64,000 nt of DNA from HGM04593 sp045631205 (GTDB lineage Bacteria > Bacteroidota > Bacteroidia > Bacteroidales > Bacteroidaceae): the NCBI GenBank assembly GCA_045631205.1, contig JAZQUI010000016.1, positions 83,155 to 147,154 of the forward strand. Reading direction: 5' to 3'. Of the stretch, positions 43,896-53,037 are shown piece after piece (position 1 is the stretch's first letter; each line of letters begins with the position of its first letter). The notes beneath the pieces were generated by a model. The model had not been told where the DNA came from. It saw only the letters and a program-made list of their open reading frames with translations, and ran no database searches. The translations under genes were made by a program, and so were the position numbers.

Positions 43896-44531
43896 TTACT
43901 TCTTTCTTATAATCGTAAGCCCGTCGCGCAACGGGAGTATAACCTCCTCCACGCGTTCATCGTTGCGCACAAAGTCGTTGAAAGCTCTCACGCCGTTTGT
44001 TTGGGCATCCTGTCTTTTTTCATCTATCACCCACCCATCCCACAATGTATTGTCGGCAAGTATCCATCCGCCTTCGTTCAAGTGTGCGAGAGCCATCTCG
44101 TAGTACGCGGTGTATTCACGTTTGTTGCCGTCAATGAATACGAGGTCGAACTTTTCGTTCATTGTGGGTACAATATCCAATGCACTTCCTATCGTGAACA
44201 CAATTTTGTCGGCAACAGGTGAGTTTTCTATCCACTTGCGGGTGAAATCCTCCAATTCATCGTCAATTTCAAAGGTGTAAATCTTTGCACCCTCGTCAAG
44301 TCCTTCGGCCATGCATATAGCCGAATATCCTGTATATGTGCCAATCTCCAACACTCTTTTGGGGCGTATCATCTTCACAAGCAGTTTGAGCAGACGGCCT
44401 TGAACCTGTCCCGAAGCCATGTGCGGGTTGATGATTTCAATGTTTGTGGCGCGGTATAGGTTGTAGAGGTATTCCCCTTCGGGGCTGCTGTGGGCTGCTA
44501 TGTAGTCGTCAAGCCTGCTGTCGATGCTCAT
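43896..44531 (-). CDS. class I SAM-dependent O-methyltransferase
   Basis: A 211-residue methyltransferase of the catechol/caffeoyl-CoA O-methyltransferase type. The SAM-binding loop is LEIGTYTGYSAICMAEGL (residues about 57-74), followed by the metal site FDLVFIDGNKREYTAYY and LADNTLWDG. The natural substrate of this Bacteroidales group is unknown. It is the first gene of the leftward operon with rbfA and the LolE-like gene, with a -7 box at 44553-44560. Confidence 0.88.
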   Translation of the reverse strand: MSIDSRLDDYIAAHSSPEGEYLYNLYRATNIEIINPHMASGQVQGRLLKLLVKMIRPKRVLEIGTYTGYSAICMAEGLDEGAKIYTFEIDDELEDFTRKWIENSPVADKIVFTIGSALDIVPTMNEKFDLVFIDGNKREYTAYYEMALAHLNEGGWILADNTLWDGWVIDEKRQDAQTNGVRAFNDFVRNDERVEEVILPLRDGLTIIRKK

Positions 44532-44552
44532 TGGGCGGTTCTTTATTTTGTG

Positions 44553-44560
44553 CGAAGATA
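44553..44560 (-). promoter_or_regulatory. -7 box of the methyltransferase-rbfA operon
   Basis: Reverse-strand TATCTTCG, 22 bases before the ATG at 44531. Confidence 0.5.
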
Positions 44561-44676
44561 CAATAATTATCTGAAAATGAGAAATCGGGCGGTGTGGGCT
44601 TGCCGCTTTTTTCTTTTTTTTTGTTGTACATGTAATAAATAGTGGATGTTTTTATTTATTTGCACAGCTTTATTTG

Positions 44677-44684
44677 TACTTTCG
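44677..44684 (+). promoter_or_regulatory. -7 box of xerD
   Basis: TACTTTCG, 25 bases before ATG 44709. TTTG lies 14 bases upstream (44659-44662). The box falls inside the longer reading frame that opens at 44646, so the later ATG is preferred. Confidence 0.45.
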
Positions 44685-44708
44685 CATAGCAGAATCACAA
44701 ATCAAGAA

Positions 44709-45653
44709 ATGTCGGTAGAAGGTAAAATAACGAGTGTAACCGGCAAGGGACGCGACAATTCGCCCCTTGCACGCTACCGCATATTCCTGCAACTCGAAAA
44801 ATCGCTCTCCGCAAAGACCATTGAAGCTTATTTGGGCGATGTAAAACATTTTATCGATTTTATGGAAGATGGCGGTAAGAACCCGCTCGCAGCCGAAATT
44901 GCCGATTTCAGAGCATTCCTTGCCACTCTCGACGATGTAGGTATCACAGCCCGCTCGCAAGCGCGTATCGTCTCTTCACTTCGCTCCTTTTATGGCTTTC
45001 TGCATCTCGATGGTTTTGTGGAAAACGATGTCACCGAACTGTTGCAAACTCCAAAAATAGGAATGCGTCTGCCCACTGTACTCACTCTCAAAGAGATAGA
45101 CGATATTATAAATATTATCGATCTCTCAAAAGCCGAGGGGCAGCGTAACCGTGCTATCATAGAGATGCTATATAGTTGCGGTTTGCGCGTTTCCGAGGTG
45201 TGTAACCTTAAAATATCCGACCTCTACCTTGCCGAAGGCTTTATACGCGTTACAGGAAAGGGCGACAAGCAACGCCTTGTTCCCATCTCGCCTCGCGCGG
45301 TAGCCGAGCTCGAAACCTATTTCGAGGAGCGTAGTCACATAAACATTAAGCGAGGCTACGAAGATTTTGTCTTTGTGAGTGAGAGGTTGAAGAAGAGCCT
45401 TTCCCGCATAATGGTGTTCCACATGATAAAGGAAAATGCAGCGTTGGCGGGAGTCACCAAGAATGTGAGCCCTCATACTTTTCGACACTCATTTGCCACC
45501 CATCTTCTCGAGGGCGGTGCCAATTTAAGAATAATTCAGGCAATGCTGGGGCATGAAAGTATTGCCACTACAGAGATTTACACACACATCGACCGCACCC
45601 GTCTGCGTGAGGAGATTATAGAGTACCACCCCCGAAACAGAAAAAGAATGTGA
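44709..45653 (+). CDS. xerD: tyrosine recombinase XerD
   Basis: A 314-residue site-specific recombinase that resolves chromosome dimers at dif with XerC. N-terminal SAM-like core-binding domain (about 20-105) and C-terminal catalytic domain with SCGLRVSEV (first Arg), the HTFRHSFATHLLEGGANLR box (His, Arg), LGHESIATTEIY and nucleophile Tyr291. The start ATG 44709 gives a normal XerD length. It is a single gene divergent from the methyltransferase operon. It is a housekeeping recombinase, not a sign of an integrated element; no att sites or phage genes are nearby. Confidence 0.92.
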   Translation: MSVEGKITSVTGKGRDNSPLARYRIFLQLEKSLSAKTIEAYLGDVKHFIDFMEDGGKNPLAAEIADFRAFLATLDDVGITARSQARIVSSLRSFYGFLHLDGFVENDVTELLQTPKIGMRLPTVLTLKEIDDIINIIDLSKAEGQRNRAIIEMLYSCGLRVSEVCNLKISDLYLAEGFIRVTGKGDKQRLVPISPRAVAELETYFEERSHINIKRGYEDFVFVSERLKKSLSRIMVFHMIKENAALAGVTKNVSPHTFRHSFATHLLEGGANLRIIQAMLGHESIATTEIYTHIDRTRLREEIIEYHPRNRKRM

Positions 45654-45691
45654 AATTTTTAAAAAAAAGTCTTTTGTGAGCCGTTCTTCTG

Positions 45692-45722
45692 TTTGTAAAG
45701 TGGATTATTAAACTTATCTTCG
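45692..45722 (+). promoter_or_regulatory. promoter of the TPR lipoprotein-dprA operon (-33/-7)
   Basis: TTTG at 45692-45695, 19-base spacer, TATCTTCG at 45715-45722. A near-ideal Bacteroidota promoter, 49 bases before the ATG. Confidence 0.75.
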
Positions 45723-45771
45723 CGTGATTTTGGTTAAGAAAGATAAATACAAAATTTAAATATTCGATAAA

Positions 45772-47469
45772 ATGAAAAAACTACCTATTTTGCTATCGTT
45801 GATGATAGTTTTGTTGAGCTCTTGTAAATCAAAAATGGGCGAGCTCCCCGCAGATTATTTCACTGTTACACCCCAGGTTCTCGAAGTTGTGGGTAGTGAA
45901 ATTCCCGTAACCGTAGATGGTAAGTTCCCCCCCAAATTCTTCAACAAGAAGTCGGTGCTCACCATTACTCCCGTGCTTAAATACGAAGGCGGTTCTGCAA
46001 CAGCCGAGTCTGTTGTTTTCCAGGGCGAGAAAGTACGTGGCAACAACCGCACAATTCTTTACGACAAGGGCGGAAACTTCACAATGAAGATGAACTTCGA
46101 TTACATTCCCGAAATGGAGAAATCGTCGCTCTATCTAAACTTCACCGTGAAGAAAGGCGATAAAGTCTATAACCTCCCCGAAGTTAAAATTGCCGATGGT
46201 TGTATTGCAACCTCACAACTCTACCGTACAACCGCCAAGAGCGCAAAGATTGCTTTGGGTGAGGATGCTTTCCAGCGTGTAATCAAGCAGGCGAAAGAGG
46301 CGAATATCATGTTCCTTATCCAGCAGACCAACTTGCGTGCCGCAGAGCTCAAGAGCGATGCAATGAACGACCTTAAAGCCGCTATGCGCGATATTGCAGC
46401 CGACGCCGAAAACAAAGTTGTCGATAATGTAGAGATTTCGGCCTATGCATCTCCCGACGGCGGAATGTCACTCAACACCGATGTTGCCACTGGTCGTGAA
46501 ACCAGTACTTCAAACTATATGAAGAAAGAGATGGACAAGGCGAAACTCGAAGGATATCTCGATGCCGACTACACTGCCGAGGACTGGGACGGTTTCAAGG
46601 AACTCGTTTCAAAATCGGAACTCCCCGACAAAGAACTCATCCTTCGTGTGCTCTCAATGTACACCGAGCCCGAAGAACGTGAGCAGCAGATTAAGAATAT
46701 CTCTTCGGTTTACAAAGACCTTGCCGACGAAATTCTCCCCCAGTTGCGCCGTGCCCGCATTACCCTCAACTATCAGTTGATTGGTCGTTCCGACGATGAG
46801 ATTATGGAGCAGTATGCTGCCGATCCCAAAGTTCTCTCACTCGAAGAGATTCTCTACGCAGCAATCCTTACCGACAAAGTTGCCGAGCAGAAGGAGATTT
46901 ACTCAACAGCCATCAAACTCTATCCCCAGGATTTCCGTGGCTACAACAATCTTGGTGTACTCGCTTACAATGCAGGCGACTATGCCACAGCCAAAGAGTA
47001 TTTTGCCGAGGCTGCAAAGGTTGACAAGAATGCCCCTGAGGTGAACTTAAATCTCGGTTATCTTGAACTTCTCGAAGGCAACGTGGCTGCAGCTGAGGCC
47101 TATATGGCTATCGGCGCGGGTGCAAAAGCCGGCGACGAGGCTCTTGGAAACCTCTATATTGCACAAGGCCTTTATGGTCGCGCTGCCTATTTGCTCGAGA
47201 AAGAGCCCTCTAACAGTACTGCTCTTGCACAGCTTCTCGATGCCGACTACAGTACAGCCAAAAAAACCATTGCATCAATAAAGAATCCCGATGCAACAAC
47301 ACACTACATTAAAGCGGTTCTTGGCGCACGCACAGGTAATGCTGCACTCATCTACGATGGTCTCAAAAGTGCGGTGAAACTCGACCCCTCTTTGGCTAAA
47401 AAAGCCCTCGGAGATTTGGAGTTTGCAAAATATGCCAACGACGAAGCATTTAAATCAATACTTAAATAG
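45772..47469 (+). CDS. TPR-repeat lipoprotein of unknown function
   Basis: A 565-residue lipoprotein (signal ending LLSSC, Cys18). The N-terminal half (about 25-160) is beta-rich. Residues about 215-245 read VDNVEISAYASPDGG, close to the peptidoglycan-binding strand of OmpA-type domains. The C-terminal third has TPR repeats, clearest at GYNNLGVLAYNAGDYATAKEYFAEAAK and the following NLNLGYLELLEGNVAAAEAY. Such proteins are widespread in Bacteroidales beside dprA; the function is unknown. It might tie the outer membrane to the wall. Its stop overlaps the dprA start (TAGTG). Confidence 0.8.
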   Translation: MKKLPILLSLMIVLLSSCKSKMGELPADYFTVTPQVLEVVGSEIPVTVDGKFPPKFFNKKSVLTITPVLKYEGGSATAESVVFQGEKVRGNNRTILYDKGGNFTMKMNFDYIPEMEKSSLYLNFTVKKGDKVYNLPEVKIADGCIATSQLYRTTAKSAKIALGEDAFQRVIKQAKEANIMFLIQQTNLRAAELKSDAMNDLKAAMRDIAADAENKVVDNVEISAYASPDGGMSLNTDVATGRETSTSNYMKKEMDKAKLEGYLDADYTAEDWDGFKELVSKSELPDKELILRVLSMYTEPEEREQQIKNISSVYKDLADEILPQLRRARITLNYQLIGRSDDEIMEQYAADPKVLSLEEILYAAILTDKVAEQKEIYSTAIKLYPQDFRGYNNLGVLAYNAGDYATAKEYFAEAAKVDKNAPEVNLNLGYLELLEGNVAAAEAYMAIGAGAKAGDEALGNLYIAQGLYGRAAYLLEKEPSNSTALAQLLDADYSTAKKTIASIKNPDATTHYIKAVLGARTGNAALIYDGLKSAVKLDPSLAKKALGDLEFAKYANDEAFKSILK

Positions 47470-48599
47470 TGAGTCGTAACGCCGACATAAATGAGCAGGT
47501 TTCTATACTTGCGCTCTCACGGGTGCAGGTGCAGAATCCTGCTCTTCTTCGTCAGATAATAGATGTTGCCGGCAGTGCGAAAGAACTCTTCGACAACATC
47601 GATTACGTAGAAGATATACTTCCCGGCATCTCGCCAGTGCTTGTGTCGGCTTTGCGCGACAAGAGCATCATTGAGCGTGCCAAGCGCGAGATGGAGTTTG
47701 TGCAGAAAAACGGCATAAAACTCACCTGTCTTAACGATAGCGACTATCCCGCACGCCTTTTTGAGTGCAGCGATGCACCCATAGCCCTTTATTCGTTGGG
47801 CAATATACCCTTTAATGCCAAGCATATAGTTTCCATTGTGGGCACACGCCACGCCACAGAGTACGGCAAGGAACTTTGTACGGCTTTTGTGCGCGACCTT
47901 GCCCGCTTTCTCCCCGGAACTCTTGTGGTTAGCGGTCTTGCCTACGGAATAGATATTTGTGCGCACCGCGCAGCAGTAGAGGCAGGCCTTCCAACCGTGG
48001 GCGTGCTTGCTCACGGGCTCGACAAACTCTATCCGCAAACCCACCGCAGTGTGGCAAAAAAGATGATAGAACAGGGTGGTGGTCTTCTCACAGAATTTAT
48101 GAGCGAAAGCAACCCGTTGCCGCAATTTTTTGTGCAGCGCAACAGGATTGTTGCCGGAATGGCCGATGCTACGGTTGTCGTTGAGTCGGCATCGAAAGGT
48201 GGCTCGCTTATCACTGCATCCATAGCCCAGGGCTATTCGCGCGATGTCTTTGCATTCCCCGGCAGAGTGAACGACCAGTACTCCTGCGGGTGCAACGAAC
48301 TTGTCTGCCGTAACCGTGCAGCACTCATCACATCGGCCTATGATTTTGTTGAGGCTATGAACTGGGGTAGCAATGCAGTGGCGGCAAAAACAGTACAAAG
48401 AGAACTCTTTCCCGCCTTTACTCCCGAGGAAGAAGTGTTGATAAAACTTTTGAAAAGCAACTCCGACGGGTTGCAGATAAACCAGCTTGTGGTGAAAACC
48501 GATATGCCCATAAACGTGCTTATGCCTTTGCTCTTCGATATGGAAATGAAGGGCTATGTAAAGGCTGTGGCAGGCGGTTGTTATCGCGCACTTGTATAA
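47469..48599 (+). CDS. dprA: DNA-processing protein DprA
   Basis: A 376-residue DprA, which loads RecA on incoming single-stranded DNA. It starts at GTG 47469, overlapping the previous TAG; no in-frame ATG lies near the start. N-terminal SAM-like helices (about 1-70), the Rossmann-like DNA-binding domain with VGTRHATEYG, SGLAYGIDICAHRAAVE, FFVQRNRIVAGMADATVVVE and PGRVND, and a C-terminal winged helix (about 310-376). In bacteria without known competence it still has a repair role. No com genes are in the window. Confidence 0.92.
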   Translation: MSRNADINEQVSILALSRVQVQNPALLRQIIDVAGSAKELFDNIDYVEDILPGISPVLVSALRDKSIIERAKREMEFVQKNGIKLTCLNDSDYPARLFECSDAPIALYSLGNIPFNAKHIVSIVGTRHATEYGKELCTAFVRDLARFLPGTLVVSGLAYGIDICAHRAAVEAGLPTVGVLAHGLDKLYPQTHRSVAKKMIEQGGGLLTEFMSESNPLPQFFVQRNRIVAGMADATVVVESASKGGSLITASIAQGYSRDVFAFPGRVNDQYSCGCNELVCRNRAALITSAYDFVEAMNWGSNAVAAKTVQRELFPAFTPEEEVLIKLLKSNSDGLQINQLVVKTDMPINVLMPLLFDMEMKGYVKAVAGGCYRALV

Positions 48600-48648
48600 A
48601 AGCGATCTTTTTTGTATTTTAGCAGATGATTTTGAATAGCAACAGTTG

Positions 48649-49902
48649 ATGAAAGAATTTGTAATATCTACCACTAAGAAAGAAACTGCAATACTTGTAG
48701 GTCTTATCACCTCAACACAGAACGAGCGTAAGACAAACGAGTATCTCGACGAACTTGAATTTCTTGCCCAAACCGCAGGAGCCGAGGTTGTCAAGCGTTT
48801 CACACAGAGAATAGACCATCCCCACCCTGTAACCTATGTCGGCAGTGGAAAACTTGCCGAGCTAGCCGAGTATGTGGAGATGCGCAAGGATACCGACGAC
48901 GAAATCGGTATGGTTATCTTCGACGACGAACTCTCGGCAAAGCAGTTACGCAACATTGAAAAAGAACTTAAAATAAAGATACTCGACCGTACATCGCTCA
49001 TCCTCGATATTTTTGCGATGCGTGCGCAAACCGCCCACGCAAAAGTTCAGGTGGAGCTTGCGCAGTACAAATATATGCTCCCACGTCTGCAACGTCTGTG
49101 GACCCACCTCGAACGCCAGGGTGGTGGTTCGGGTAGTGGCAAGGGCGGTAGCGTGGGATTGCGTGGTCCCGGTGAAACCCAGCTCGAAATGGACCGCCGT
49201 ATAATCCTCGGCCGTATGTCACTGCTCAAAGAGCAGCTTGCACAAATCGACCGCCAAAAATCAATACAGCGTAAGAATCGTGGTCGTCTTATCCGTGTGG
49301 CACTCGTGGGATACACCAATGTAGGAAAATCCACACTTATGAATCTGCTAGCCAAGAGTGAGGTTTTTGCCGAAAACAAGCTCTTCGCCACACTTGATAC
49401 CACCGTGCGCAAGGTAATCATTGAGAACCTTCCTTTCCTGCTTTCCGACACGGTAGGTTTCATCCGCAAATTGCCTACCGACCTTGTGGAGTCGTTCAAA
49501 TCAACCCTCGACGAGGTGCGCGAGGCCGACCTGCTGTTGCACGTTGTCGATGTGTCGCACCCCGAATTTGAGGACCAGATAGCAGTGGTAAACAAAACCC
49601 TTGCCGACCTGAACTGCGGCGACAAGCCAATGATGGTTGTCTTTAACAAGGTCGATGCATTTACCTGTGTGGAAAAAGAGGAAGACGACCTCACACCCCG
49701 CACAAAAGAGAATATTACCCTCGATGAGCTCAAAGCCTCTTGGATGGCGCAGCTCTCCGACAACTGCATCTTCATTTCGGCACGCGAGAAACAGAATATC
49801 GATACCCTTAAAGATGTGATATACAAGCGAGTGTGCGAGCTGCACGTGCAAAAGTATCCCTACAACGACTTCCTCTACCAAACATACGAAGAAGAACAAT
49901 AA
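48649..49902 (+). CDS. hflX: ribosome-associated GTPase HflX
   Basis: A 417-residue GTPase that splits or rescues stalled ribosomes. It has an N-terminal HflX domain with HPVTYVGSGKLAEL, a coiled middle ending GPGETQLEMDRRI, and a G domain with Walker A GYTNVGKST (about 221-229), switch II DTVGFIRKLPTDLVESFKSTL and NKVD. ATG 48649 is chosen over the TTG one codon earlier. It is 49 bases after dprA. Confidence 0.93.
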   Translation: MKEFVISTTKKETAILVGLITSTQNERKTNEYLDELEFLAQTAGAEVVKRFTQRIDHPHPVTYVGSGKLAELAEYVEMRKDTDDEIGMVIFDDELSAKQLRNIEKELKIKILDRTSLILDIFAMRAQTAHAKVQVELAQYKYMLPRLQRLWTHLERQGGGSGSGKGGSVGLRGPGETQLEMDRRIILGRMSLLKEQLAQIDRQKSIQRKNRGRLIRVALVGYTNVGKSTLMNLLAKSEVFAENKLFATLDTTVRKVIIENLPFLLSDTVGFIRKLPTDLVESFKSTLDEVREADLLLHVVDVSHPEFEDQIAVVNKTLADLNCGDKPMMVVFNKVDAFTCVEKEEDDLTPRTKENITLDELKASWMAQLSDNCIFISAREKQNIDTLKDVIYKRVCELHVQKYPYNDFLYQTYEEEQ

Positions 49903-49942
49903 ACCTAAATAAAAACATTGTTAAACATAAAAAATAAAGAAA

Positions 49943-51589
49943 ATGGCAGCAATTCCCGAATTTAAGTTTGCCCATATGTTCCAACAGGGCGCCGACACCA
50001 CCGAGTATTATCTCTTGTCGAAAGAAGGAGTTTCGGTAGGTGAGTTCGAAGGTAAACCTATGCTGAAAATCACCCCTGAGGCTTTGACACTTATGTCGCG
50101 CACAGCCTTCCGTGATGTTTCGTTTATGCTTCGCCGTGCCCACAACGAGCAGGTGGCAAAAATCCTCACCGACCCCGAGGCAAGCGAGAACGACAAATAT
50201 GTAGCACTCACCTTCCTTCGCAATGCCGAAGTGGCTTGCAAAGGTCAGTTGCCCTTGTGCCAGGATACAGGTACAGCCATTATCCACGGCGAGAAAGGCC
50301 AGCAGGTGTGGACCGGTTTCTGCGATGAGGAGGCACTCTCACGCGGTGTTTACGACACATACACACAGGAGAATCTCCGTTACAGCCAGAATGCACCTCT
50401 TAATATGTACGACGAGGTGAACACTCGTTGCAACCTCCCCGCACAAATCGACATCGAGGCTACCGAAGGTATGGAGTATAAGTTCCTTATGGTAACAAAA
50501 GGTGGTGGTTCGGCCAACAAAACATATCTCTATCAGGAGACAAAGGCTCTCTTGAACCCCGCAACACTTGTTCCCTTCCTTGTTGAGAAGATGAAGAGCC
50601 TGGGTACAGCAGCTTGTCCTCCCTATCACATTGCATTTGTAATTGGCGGTACATCGGCCGAGAAGAATCTTGTCACCGTGAAACTCGCTTCAACACACTT
50701 CTACGACAACCTCCCCACAACCGGTGACGAGACCGGTCGCGCATTCCGCGACGTTGAGCTCGAGAAACAGTTGCTCGACGAGGCGCATCGCATTGGTCTT
50801 GGTGCGCAGTTCGGTGGTAAATATCTTGCTCACGACATTCGCGTTGTTCGTTTGCCCCGTCACGGAGCAAGCTGCCCCGTAGGTATGGGTGTAAGCTGTA
50901 GCGCCGACCGCAACATCAAAGCAAAGATTAACAAAGACGGAATCTGGATAGAGAAACTCGACGACCAGCCCGCTACTCTTATCCCCGAGGAGTTGCGTAA
51001 CGCAGGTGAGGGCGACATCGTGCGTGTCGATCTCAACCGCCCAATGAAAGAGGTTTGCGCACAATTGTCACAATATCCCATTGCAACCCGCTTGTCGCTC
51101 AACGGTACCATCATCGTAGGTCGCGACATTGCACACGCAAAACTCAAAGAGCGCATCGACCGTGGCGAGGGATTGCCCCAGTACATCAAAGACCACCCCA
51201 TCTACTATGCAGGTCCTGCAAAGACCCCCGCAGGTATGCCTTGTGGTTCTATGGGCCCCACTACAGCTGGTCGTATGGACTCTTATGTCGATCTCTTCCA
51301 GGAGAATGGCGGTTCAATGATTATGCTTGCCAAGGGTAACCGTTCACAGCAGGTAACAGACGCTTGTAAAAAGCACGGCGGTTTCTACCTCGGTTCAATC
51401 GGTGGCCCCGCAGCCATCCTTGCCCAGAATAACATCAAGAGCATCGAGTGTGTAGAGTATCCCGAACTTGGTATGGAGGCAATATGGAAAATTGAGGTTG
51501 AGGACTTCCCCGCGTTCATCCTCGTCGATGACAAGGGTAATGATTTCTTCAAGCAGATAAAACCCCGTTGCCCCGGCAGCTGTAAATAA
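49943..51589 (+). CDS. class I fumarate hydratase
   Basis: A 548-residue [4Fe-4S] fumarase with both the alpha and beta parts in one chain, like E. coli FumA. It interconverts fumarate and malate. Cluster Cys candidates are in LPLCQDTGTA, TRCNLPAQIDI and SCPVGMGVSCS; GGGSANKTYLYQ and the C-terminal GPTTAGRMDSY region are family markers. The oxygen-sensitive cluster fits an anaerobe. It works in the reductive branch that ends in fumarate respiration, where the menaquinone from menA and ubiE is used. Rubrerythrin follows downstream. Confidence 0.93.
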   Translation: MAAIPEFKFAHMFQQGADTTEYYLLSKEGVSVGEFEGKPMLKITPEALTLMSRTAFRDVSFMLRRAHNEQVAKILTDPEASENDKYVALTFLRNAEVACKGQLPLCQDTGTAIIHGEKGQQVWTGFCDEEALSRGVYDTYTQENLRYSQNAPLNMYDEVNTRCNLPAQIDIEATEGMEYKFLMVTKGGGSANKTYLYQETKALLNPATLVPFLVEKMKSLGTAACPPYHIAFVIGGTSAEKNLVTVKLASTHFYDNLPTTGDETGRAFRDVELEKQLLDEAHRIGLGAQFGGKYLAHDIRVVRLPRHGASCPVGMGVSCSADRNIKAKINKDGIWIEKLDDQPATLIPEELRNAGEGDIVRVDLNRPMKEVCAQLSQYPIATRLSLNGTIIVGRDIAHAKLKERIDRGEGLPQYIKDHPIYYAGPAKTPAGMPCGSMGPTTAGRMDSYVDLFQENGGSMIMLAKGNRSQQVTDACKKHGGFYLGSIGGPAAILAQNNIKSIECVEYPELGMEAIWKIEVEDFPAFILVDDKGNDFFKQIKPRCPGSCK

Positions 51590-51612
51590 TCGTTTTTGCG
51601 GCTGAACAAAAC

Positions 51613-51662
51613 ATCGCCCCCTGTTGTTTTATGAATTATTAAATAAAATAGCAGCGGGCGAT
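51613..51662 (+). terminator. possible terminator after fumarase
   Basis: Arms ATCGCCCCCTG and CAGCGGGCGAT pair with one mismatch across a long AT-rich loop of about 28 bases, 24 bases after the fumarase stop. The T-run after it is weak, so the assignment is tentative. Confidence 0.4.
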
Positions 51663-51663
51663 A

Positions 51664-51694
51664 TTTGTATAATTTAAAAAAATAACGATATTTG
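51664..51694 (+). promoter_or_regulatory. promoter of rubrerythrin
   Basis: TTTG at 51664-51667, 19-base spacer, GATATTTG at 51687-51694 (one change from TAnnTTTG), 27 bases before ATG 51722. The spacing supports it despite the imperfect -7 box. Confidence 0.6.
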
Positions 51695-51721
51695 CAAAAA
51701 TTAATTTTAACTATTACAACT

Positions 51722-52261
51722 ATGGATAAATCATTGAAAGGAACAAAGACCGAGGCCAACTTGATGGCAGCGTTCTCAGGCGAGAGCCAGGCGCGTAACA
51801 AATATACCTATTACGCAAGCAAAGCAAAGAAAGAGGGTTTTGAGCAGATTGCAGCTATCTTCCAGGAGACAGCCGACCAGGAGAAAGAGCACGCAAAATT
51901 GTGGTTCAAACTTGCTCACGGTATCGGTGATACAGCCGAGAACCTTGTTGATGCAGCAGCAGGTGAGAACTACGAGTGGACCGATATGTACCCCACAATG
52001 GCACAGGAGGCTCGCGAGGAGGGCTTTATGGAGATTGCCGCTATGTTCGATGCGGTAGCAAAAGTTGAGGCTGTTCACGAGGAGCGTTACAAGAAACTTC
52101 TCCAGAATGTGCAGAACGGTCAGGTATTCAGCCGCGACCAGGAGAGCGTATGGCAGTGTCGCAACTGTGGTCACTTGCACTTTGGCAAGATGGCTCCTGA
52201 GATGTGCCCCGTTTGCTCACATCCCAAAGCTTACTTCCAGATTAAGCCCGAGAATTATTAA
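51722..52261 (+). CDS. rbr: rubrerythrin
   Basis: A 179-residue non-haem iron peroxidase that reduces hydrogen peroxide in anaerobes. Residues 1-140 form the ferritin-like diiron domain with the E-x-x-H ligands E54-H57 and E116-H119. Residues 141-179 form a rubredoxin domain with Cys146, Cys149, Cys162 and Cys165. ATG 51722 is chosen over the upstream TTG because the promoter ends at 51694. Electrons usually come from rubredoxin or NADH-linked donors. It is followed by a strong terminator. Confidence 0.95.
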   Translation: MDKSLKGTKTEANLMAAFSGESQARNKYTYYASKAKKEGFEQIAAIFQETADQEKEHAKLWFKLAHGIGDTAENLVDAAAGENYEWTDMYPTMAQEAREEGFMEIAAMFDAVAKVEAVHEERYKKLLQNVQNGQVFSRDQESVWQCRNCGHLHFGKMAPEMCPVCSHPKAYFQIKPENY

Positions 52262-52280
52262 AATACCATGTTATTACATA

Positions 52281-52310
52281 AAAGCCTGTGCATTGTGCAC
52301 AGGCTTTTTT
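52281..52310 (+). terminator. intrinsic terminator of rubrerythrin
   Basis: AAAGCCTGTGCA pairs perfectly with TGCACAGGCTTT around a three-base loop and is followed by a T-run. Confidence 0.9.
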
Positions 52311-52311
52311 T

Positions 52312-52645
52312 ATATCAATTGTAATCGCTTTATATGGGTTCATTGTCAAGATGGTGTTGGCATCCTCTATATATGATAGTAAAATAGAATAGCGCTTAGG
52401 AACACTGAGAAGGTGAAAGTATGTATCAACAAAATTTACAGATATGCATGTGGTGAGAAGCAGAAATTATTACTTTAAAGATTTATTAAAGAATCTATTT
52501 GCCCACGCTAAATTTCTACAGAGTCTTCTTTATGCTATGAAATTGATATAGCAGAGATACGCGGCAATGGAGATTGCTGTAATAATTGCCGACTTTATAA
52601 TAATGTGAAGAAATAGTTTCATAAATAGCTTGTTTTTTTAATTCA
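52312..52645. other. gap without a supportable gene
   Basis: About 330 AT-rich bases. One frame reads 35 codons (52444-52551). Another, without a start codon, ends in EIRGNGDCCNNCRLYNNVKK before a stop near 52615. Neither has enough length or a recognisable family, so I regard the stretch as non-coding or as remains of a decayed gene. Confidence 0.4.
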
Positions 52646-52676
52646 AAACGAGCCCAACCTTGCGGCGGGCTCGTTT
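52646..52676 (-). terminator. intrinsic terminator of ferredoxin
   Basis: Ten-pair hairpin AAACGAGCCC/GGGCTCGTTT with an 11-base loop, 25 bases past the ferredoxin stop on the reverse strand, with short T-runs on both sides. Confidence 0.75.
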
Positions 52677-52700
52677 CAATTTTTGCTTAGCTGCGTTTAA

Positions 52701-52868
52701 TTAACCCTCGTGGATAGCCTCAGAAGGACATACACCAGCGCAAGAACCACAGTCGATGCACAACTCGGGGTTGATAGAATATTTATCACCCTCTGAAATA
52801 GCACCCTGAGGACACTCGTCGATACATGTACCGCAAGCAACGCAGTCGTCTGAAATTACGTAAGCCAT
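52701..52868 (-). CDS. 2[4Fe-4S] ferredoxin
   Basis: A 55-residue clostridial-type ferredoxin. It has two full cluster motifs, Cys9-Cys12-Cys15-Cys19(Pro) and Cys37-Cys40-Cys43-Cys47(Pro). It carries electrons between low-potential enzymes such as pyruvate:ferredoxin oxidoreductase and hydrogenase. The start ATG at 52866-52868 is chosen because the -7 box (52901-52908) lies inside the longer frame that opens upstream. Single gene, divergent from porT. Confidence 0.93.
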   Translation of the reverse strand: MAYVISDDCVACGTCIDECPQGAISEGDKYSINPELCIDCGSCAGVCPSEAIHEG

Positions 52869-52900
52869 AGTTGTAAAATTTAAATTGTATTTATCCGCCA

Positions 52901-52908
52901 CGAAGATA
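52901..52908 (-). promoter_or_regulatory. -7 box of ferredoxin
   Basis: Reverse-strand TATCTTCG, 33 bases before the ferredoxin ATG. A reverse-strand TTTG at 52934-52937 is 25 bases away, further than usual. Confidence 0.5.
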
Positions 52909-52962
52909 GTGCTTTTTGTCGTACTCTGTTTATCAAACTTGGTTTTTAACATTTTTTTACAA

Positions 52963-52994
52963 TTTGCATATCTCCGCTCTTTTTTTTACCTTCG
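52963..52994 (+). promoter_or_regulatory. promoter of porT (-33/-7)
   Basis: TTTG at 52963-52966, 20-base spacer, TACCTTCG at 52987-52994, 43 bases before the porT ATG. Confidence 0.65.
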
Positions 52995-53037
52995 CACAAG
53001 GCAATAAGCAGCCCCAAAACACGTTATTCTAATTGCT

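Noticed and set aside
44709..45653. Integrase of a mobile element
   Set aside because: Sequence and length fit housekeeping XerD; no attachment site, cargo or phage genes are adjacent.
47517..48803. 428-codon frame on the reverse strand over dprA
   Set aside because: It lies fully antisense to a gene with clear DprA motifs; its translation is rich in Cys, His and Tyr without any domain, typical of an antisense shadow.
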